A model generated the notes under the pieces. It worked only from the letters and a program-made list of their open reading frames with translations, ran no database searches and had not been told where the DNA came from. The translations under genes and the position numbers were made by a program. A DNA stretch of 64,000 nt, from the NCBI RefSeq assembly GCF_036170895.1, contig NZ_CP108036.1, positions 1,116,001-1,180,000 of the forward strand, written 5' to 3'. This DNA comes from Streptomyces erythrochromogenes (lineage in GTDB: Bacteria > Actinomycetota > Actinomycetes > Streptomycetales > Streptomycetaceae). Below, piece by piece: positions 60,467 to 64,000 of the stretch. The number at the start of each line of letters is the position of its first letter. Position 1 is the stretch's first letter.

Positions 60467-61283
60467 GTGGCCCTACTTCGGCCTGATAGCGGGCGTCTCG
60501 GCGATTTTCGCCATGGTCTTCAACCCCGTCGTCGGCGCCCTGTCCGACCGCAGCGGACGGCGCAACCCCTGGATCCTCGGCGGCGGGCCGGCAGCCGTAC
60601 CGGCGATGTTCCTGCTCGGCTTCGCCGACACGATCCTGCTGATCACCATCGCCTGGTGCCTCGGACAGGCCGTCATGAACGTGTACCAGGCGGCCATCAC
60701 CTCCGTGGTGCCCGACCGGGTGCCCGTGAGCGCCCGCGGCTAGGCCTCGGCGGCGGTCGGCCTCGGCCTGCCCTTCGGCTCGACCCTCGGCGCGCTGATC
60801 GGGGCGGCCTTCTCGGAGGACCACCGCACCGGGTACCTCGTCTTCGGCGCGCTCGTGGCGGGCGCCGCCGTCCTGTTCACCGCCTGCGGCCGCGAGGAGC
60901 GGCTCCCGGCCCGCGCCCCGCTGCCCGTCAGGGCCCAGCTCGCCGCCTTCGCGAGCGCGCTGCGGGACCACGACTTCCGGTGGGCCTTCATCGGTCGGGT
61001 CCTGCTGGTCCTCGGCTACTTCGCGGTGAGCGGCTACCAGCTCTACATCCTGCAGGACCACACCGTGCTCCCCGAGGGCATCGAGCCCTAGGCGGCGGTG
61101 GCGGTGCTGGTGCCGCTGACCAGTGTGGCGATGGTGGTATCCACCGTCCTCGGCGGATGCCTCTCGAACCGTTTCGACCGCCGCAGGCTGTTCGTCGGCG
61201 CCGGCCACACCATCCACCGCGATGACTTCGACGGGTTCATGGCCTCCCTGGAGGGGTGGGTCCAGGACGCGCCTCCGCGCTAG
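60467..61283 (+). pseudogene. MFS transporter remnant with two in-frame TAG codons
   Basis: One frame encodes MFS helices (YFGLIAGVSAIFAMVFNPVV, the loop GALSDRSGRRNPWILGG, LLITIAWCLGQAVMNVYQAA, RWAFIGRVLLVLGYFAVSGY, LTSVAMVVSTVLGGCLSNRF) but is broken by TAG at 60741-60743 and 61089-61091. The first helix and a start codon are missing. At about 61198 the sequence joins unrelated codons (HTIHRDDFDGFMASLEGWVQ) and ends at a TAG inside an IS-end-like sequence. It is a dead sugar- or acid-type permease formerly controlled by the divergent LacI gene. Confidence 0.85.
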
Positions 61284-61294
61284 GTCCTGTCGTC
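61280..61294 (+). mobile_element. IS-end-like sequence, right copy
   Basis: CTAGGTCCTGTCGTC is the inverted partner of 56129-56143. The two copies enclose 5.1 kb (aldehyde dehydrogenase, thiolase, LacI, MFS remnant). The following ~120 bp (frame MSEARATIEPAFNGRPTVAA) could be a worn transposase start but is too short to assign. Confidence 0.55.
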
Positions 61295-61424
61295 CGGCGG
61301 GGGATACCGGGGCTCGTGATGTCCGAGGCTCGTGCGACCATCGAGCCTGCCTTCAACGGGCGGCCGACCGTCGCCGCCCCAGCGTCGGCTGCGTCCCACC
61401 CTCTGAGCAAGGAGCTCCACGCGC

Positions 61425-62207
61425 ATGTCCATACCTCCGGGTCCCCCGCCGTCCCCCGAGCCGTACCCGCAGCAGGGGCCGTACGGACAGCCGGGGCAGC
61501 CCGCGCCGTACGGCGGCCCGCAGGGCTGGTATGCGCCGCAGGCACCGCAGAAGAACAACGCGCTGGCCATCGTCGCGTTCGTGATGTCGCTCGTGTGCGC
61601 CATCCCGCTGGTCCCCCTGATCCTCGGCATCGTGGCCCTGTCCCAGATCCGCAAGCGCGGTGAGAAGGGCAAGGGCTTCGCCGTGGCGGCGATCGTCATC
61701 CACGGCGCGACCATCGCCTTCTACGGGATCCTGCTGGTCCTCGGCCTCTCCGGGGCGCTGGACGACGGCCCCTCCGCCAAGCGCGACACCAGCGGCCAGG
61801 TCACCGGATCGGGCTCCGTCAAGGTGAGCGACATCCGCAAGGGGGACTGCTTCAACACGAACGGCGATCTGGCGGAGTACCAGGACGAGGACGGCGGCGA
61901 GGCCTCCTTCTCGGTGCGCGTGGTGCCCTGCGACCAGCCGCACGAGGGCGAGGCGTACGCCGTCTTCAACCTGGACAACGGGACGTACCCGGGTACGGAG
62001 AAGGTCACCGCGCTCGCCGAGGAGAAGTGCGCCGGCACGCTGCTGACCGACTACGTGGGCAAGGACCCCAAGCTCGCGGAGAAGTTGGAGGTCTACTACT
62101 ACTTCCCGCAGGCCGCCACCTGGGCCCTCGGCGACCGCGAGGTCACCTGCTTCCTGGGCGACACCAGCGGGGCGAGCACCGGCTCGGCCCGCGCCACCGG
62201 CTCCTGA
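61425..62207 (+). CDS. DUF4190 domain membrane protein with extracellular septum-formation-like tail
   Basis: 260 residues from ATG 61425. A Pro/Gly/Tyr/Gln-rich cytoplasmic head (~45 residues) leads into two membrane helices of the DUF4190 type (NALAIVAFVMSLVCAIPLVP with SQIRKRGEKGKG, and FAVAAIVIHGATIAFYGILL). An outer domain follows with four Cys (GDCFNTNGD, VVPCDQPHEGEAYAVF, EEKCAGTL, REVTCFLGD), as in septum-formation-like domains. Its role in the envelope is unknown. It ends at a very strong terminator. Confidence 0.85.
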   Translation: MSIPPGPPPSPEPYPQQGPYGQPGQPAPYGGPQGWYAPQAPQKNNALAIVAFVMSLVCAIPLVPLILGIVALSQIRKRGEKGKGFAVAAIVIHGATIAFYGILLVLGLSGALDDGPSAKRDTSGQVTGSGSVKVSDIRKGDCFNTNGDLAEYQDEDGGEASFSVRVVPCDQPHEGEAYAVFNLDNGTYPGTEKVTALAEEKCAGTLLTDYVGKDPKLAEKLEVYYYFPQAATWALGDREVTCFLGDTSGASTGSARATGS

Positions 62208-62235
62208 GCCGCCGTCGCCCAGCAGAGCCGTACGT

Positions 62236-62273
62236 CCGCGGGGCCGCCACCGATTCCGGTGGCGGCCCCGCGG
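62236..62273 (+). terminator. Very strong stem-loop terminator
   Basis: Perfect 17-bp arms (CCGCGGGGCCGCCACCG and its complement) around ATTC, 29 bp after the DUF4190 gene. Confidence 0.85.
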
Positions 62274-62315
62274 CTCGTCCGGCCCGGTGTCAGAGGCGGT
62301 TGTGACACTGGCCCC

Positions 62316-62993
62316 ATGAACGACGACAGCGAGTACGAGGGTCACGTGGACCCGCGGGACCTCCTCCTGCGGACCGACTGGAACGCGGTGGAGCACTGCT
62401 GCCCCGACGTGGCGCCGGCCACGCCCGTGATGCTGCTGGAACTGCTGGACGATGATCCCGGTGTCCAGGGCTGGGCCTTCCGGGCCCTGGTCGAGGCCCA
62501 CACCCGCCAACAGGTCTTCTACACCGCCACGGCCCCCGCGGCCCGGTTCGTGGCCGCCGTGCTGGGGGATCCCCGGACGCTGAGGCCGGTCACGGACCGC
62601 GTCGCGCAGGAGGAGGTGGAGTTCGGCCCACAGGCCCCGTTCCCCCTGCGAGCCGGTCTGCTGGCATGGCTGGGGGACTCGGTCGTCGAGGCGCTCGCCC
62701 AGCGGGAGCGGCCCTACGGCGACGAGGAGGACCTCGAGGCGTTCCTCGACCTCGCCCCGGAGTTCCACGCGGCCGCGCGGCCCTTCCTCGACGACGGTGG
62801 CGGCGGGTCGCCCGAGGTCCGCGAGGCGGCCCTGGGCGTCCTGCTGGCCGTGCTCCGGCTGCCCGCCCTCGCCGACGGGATACCGGGCCACCGCGATCTC
62901 GTCCGCGCCACGGCCCTCGGCGACGGCCCCCACCGCCTGCGGGCCGTCGACACGCTCTCGTCCTGGGGCGAGGAGGTATCGCACTTGCTCTGA
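62316..62993 (+). CDS. Protein of unknown function, HEAT-like
   Basis: 225 residues from ATG 62316. The sequence is acidic and helical (ATPVMLLELLDDDPGVQGWA, AFRALVEAHTRQQVFYTATA, LRAGLLAWLGDSVVEALAQR, VREAALGVLLAVLRLPALAD), with helix-pair spacing like HEAT repeats. There is no signal or catalytic motif. It is probably a cytoplasmic scaffold; the family was not recognised. Confidence 0.75.
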   Translation: MNDDSEYEGHVDPRDLLLRTDWNAVEHCCPDVAPATPVMLLELLDDDPGVQGWAFRALVEAHTRQQVFYTATAPAARFVAAVLGDPRTLRPVTDRVAQEEVEFGPQAPFPLRAGLLAWLGDSVVEALAQRERPYGDEEDLEAFLDLAPEFHAAARPFLDDGGGGSPEVREAALGVLLAVLRLPALADGIPGHRDLVRATALGDGPHRLRAVDTLSSWGEEVSHLL

Positions 62994-63030
62994 CGGATGA
63001 CGCGGCCGCGCCTCCCCGTTACCGTCTTCC

Positions 63031-63042
63031 TACCGATCGGTA
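63031..63042. promoter_or_regulatory. Perfect palindrome upstream of the amidase
   Basis: TACCGATCGGTA is a perfect 12-bp palindrome ending 19 bp before the amidase start. The form resembles TetR-family operators. No TetR gene is present in the window, so a trans-acting regulator would be needed. Confidence 0.45.
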
Positions 63043-63061
63043 ATGGGGGGAGTGGTTCACG

Positions 63062-64000
63062 ATGTCGGAGTCCTCGGGTCCTGCCACGGCGGCGGCCTCG
63101 ACGCGGTCGGCGGCGGCATCCGCGGCGGACCGCGGACTGGTCGGGATGGCCGCCGCGCTCGCCGAAGGCGGCGTTTCGGCACGCCAGTTGACCGAGCAGG
63201 CACTACGCCGGATCGCGGAGGCGCAGCCCGAGCTCAACGCCTTCCGGACGGTGCGCGCCGAGGCCGCGCTCGCCGAGGCGGACGCGGCGGACCGCAGGCT
63301 CGCCGCGGGCGAACGGCTGCCGTTGCTGGGCGTGCCGCTGGCGGTGAAGGACGACATGGACGTGGCCGGCGAGCCGACGGCCTTCGGCTGCGCCGGGTCC
63401 TTCGCCCCGAAGACCGCCGACAGCGAGGCGGTACGCCGGCTGCGGGCGGCCGGTGCGGTCGTCGTCGGCAAGACCCAGACGCCGGAGCTGGGCCAGTGGC
63501 CCTTCACCGAGGGCGGGGCCTTCGGCGCGACCCGCAATCCGTGGAACCGGTCCTACACGCCGGGCGGTTCCTCGGGCGGTTCGGCGGCCGCGGTGGCGGC
63601 GGGCCTGGTCCCGGCCGCGCTCGGTTCGGACGGGGCCGGGTCGGTGCGGATCCCCGCCGCCTGGACCCACCTGGTCGGCGTGAAACCGCAGCGCGGACGC
63701 ATCTCCACCTGGCCGGAGCCGGAGTCCTTCAACGGGCTCACGGTCAACGGGGTGCTGGCCCGTACGGTCGCGGACGCGGCACTGCTGCTGGACGCCGCGA
63801 GCGGACCGCACCCCGAGGACCTGCACCGCCCGGCGCGCATCTGCGCGGTCGAGGCGGCCCGGCGCACCCCGCGCCGGCTGCGGATCGCCCTGTCCTTCGG
63901 GATGGCCTTCACGGCGACGCCCAAATCGCTGGATCCGGAGGTGCGCTCCGCGGTGGAGCGGCTGGCCGCGCGGCTGGAGTCGCTGGGCCACGAGGTGGTC
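63062..64000 (+). CDS. Amidase (amidase signature family), 5' part
   Basis: ATG 63062 opens a frame that runs off the end of the window (313 codons so far). The amidase signature is complete: catalytic Lys in LAVKDDMDVAG, the Gly/Ser loop GGSSGGSAAAVAAG with the cis-Ser, nucleophile Ser in GSDGAGSVRIPAAW, and GVKPQRGRIS. Family members hydrolyse amides of varied carboxylic acids. The last ~150-170 residues of a normal-length enzyme lie outside. Confidence 0.93.
   Translation, partial: MSESSGPATAAASTRSAAASAADRGLVGMAAALAEGGVSARQLTEQALRRIAEAQPELNAFRTVRAEAALAEADAADRRLAAGERLPLLGVPLAVKDDMDVAGEPTAFGCAGSFAPKTADSEAVRRLRAAGAVVVGKTQTPELGQWPFTEGGAFGATRNPWNRSYTPGGSSGGSAAAVAAGLVPAALGSDGAGSVRIPAAWTHLVGVKPQRGRISTWPEPESFNGLTVNGVLARTVADAALLLDAASGPHPEDLHRPARICAVEAARRTPRRLRIALSFGMAFTATPKSLDPEVRSAVERLAARLESLGHEVV

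Noticed and set aside
60741..61091. Programmed amber read-through in the MFS gene
   Set aside because: The gene also lacks its start, its first helix and its last helices, so decay explains the stops without recoding.

Overview
The window is high-GC actinobacterial DNA, most likely a Streptomyces or a close relative. The evidence is GTG and TTG starts with GGAGG-type ribosome sites, DUF6230/DUF6114 and LAxTG cell-wall proteins, a DmdR-type iron box, ROK/LacI/MerR regulators and paired ECF sigma factors. The richness in plant-polysaccharide genes suggests a soil or plant-associated strain. Everything here was read by eye, with no database search.

Layout. 1-5.4 kb: the end of an ABC exporter operon, a frameshifted STAND-type NTPase and a secreted protein. 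5.6-23 kb: pentose and hemicellulose-oligosaccharide utilisation. It holds xylR(ROK)-xylB divergent from xylA, then a long minus-strand series (araB, a collapsed araD/araA remnant, aldose epimerase, frameshifted acetyl-xylan esterase, beta-glucosidase, alpha-xylosidase remnant), an AraR-like LacI regulator and a ChvE/GguA/GguB sugar importer. 23-34 kb: extracellular plant-wall attack. It holds a GH74 xyloglucanase, a membrane sigma factor carrying a CBM42 (AbfB) domain, a GH10-CBM13-GH62 enzyme, an expansin-like protein and an ECF sigma/membrane partner pair. 34-44.7 kb: an island-like stretch with a truncated tyrosine recombinase, an RHS polymorphic toxin with immunity genes and scrambled fragments. 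44.7-64 kb: mostly chromosomal genes (pirin, TPR, methyltransferase, MerR, DUF6230/6114, iron-regulated surface proteins, flavin disulfide reductase, thioredoxin, aldehyde dehydrogenase, thiolase, LacI, dead MFS transporter, amidase).

How it fits together. Secreted GH74, GH10-GH62 and expansin would open xyloglucan and arabinoxylan. Pentoses would enter through the ABC importer and be handled by XylA/XylB and AraB. AraR and XylR operators are visible. Two sigma-factor systems with extracytoplasmic domains lie inside the polysaccharide block. The most interesting is a single polypeptide with sigma2/sigma4 regions, an HX3CX2C zinc anti-sigma-like motif, membrane segment(s) and a C-terminal arabinofuranose-binding domain.

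A second theme is decay. AraA and AraD are reduced to a broken fusion, the alpha-xylosidase has a stop at codon 7 and internal deletions, the esterase is frameshifted, and the beta-glucosidase has Gly where the catalytic Glu should be. The secreted enzymes, sensors and importer look intact. Some single-base lesions could be sequencing errors; the large deletions cannot be explained that way. Two copies of a ~167-bp MITE and two inverted IS-end-like sequences mark further rearrangement.
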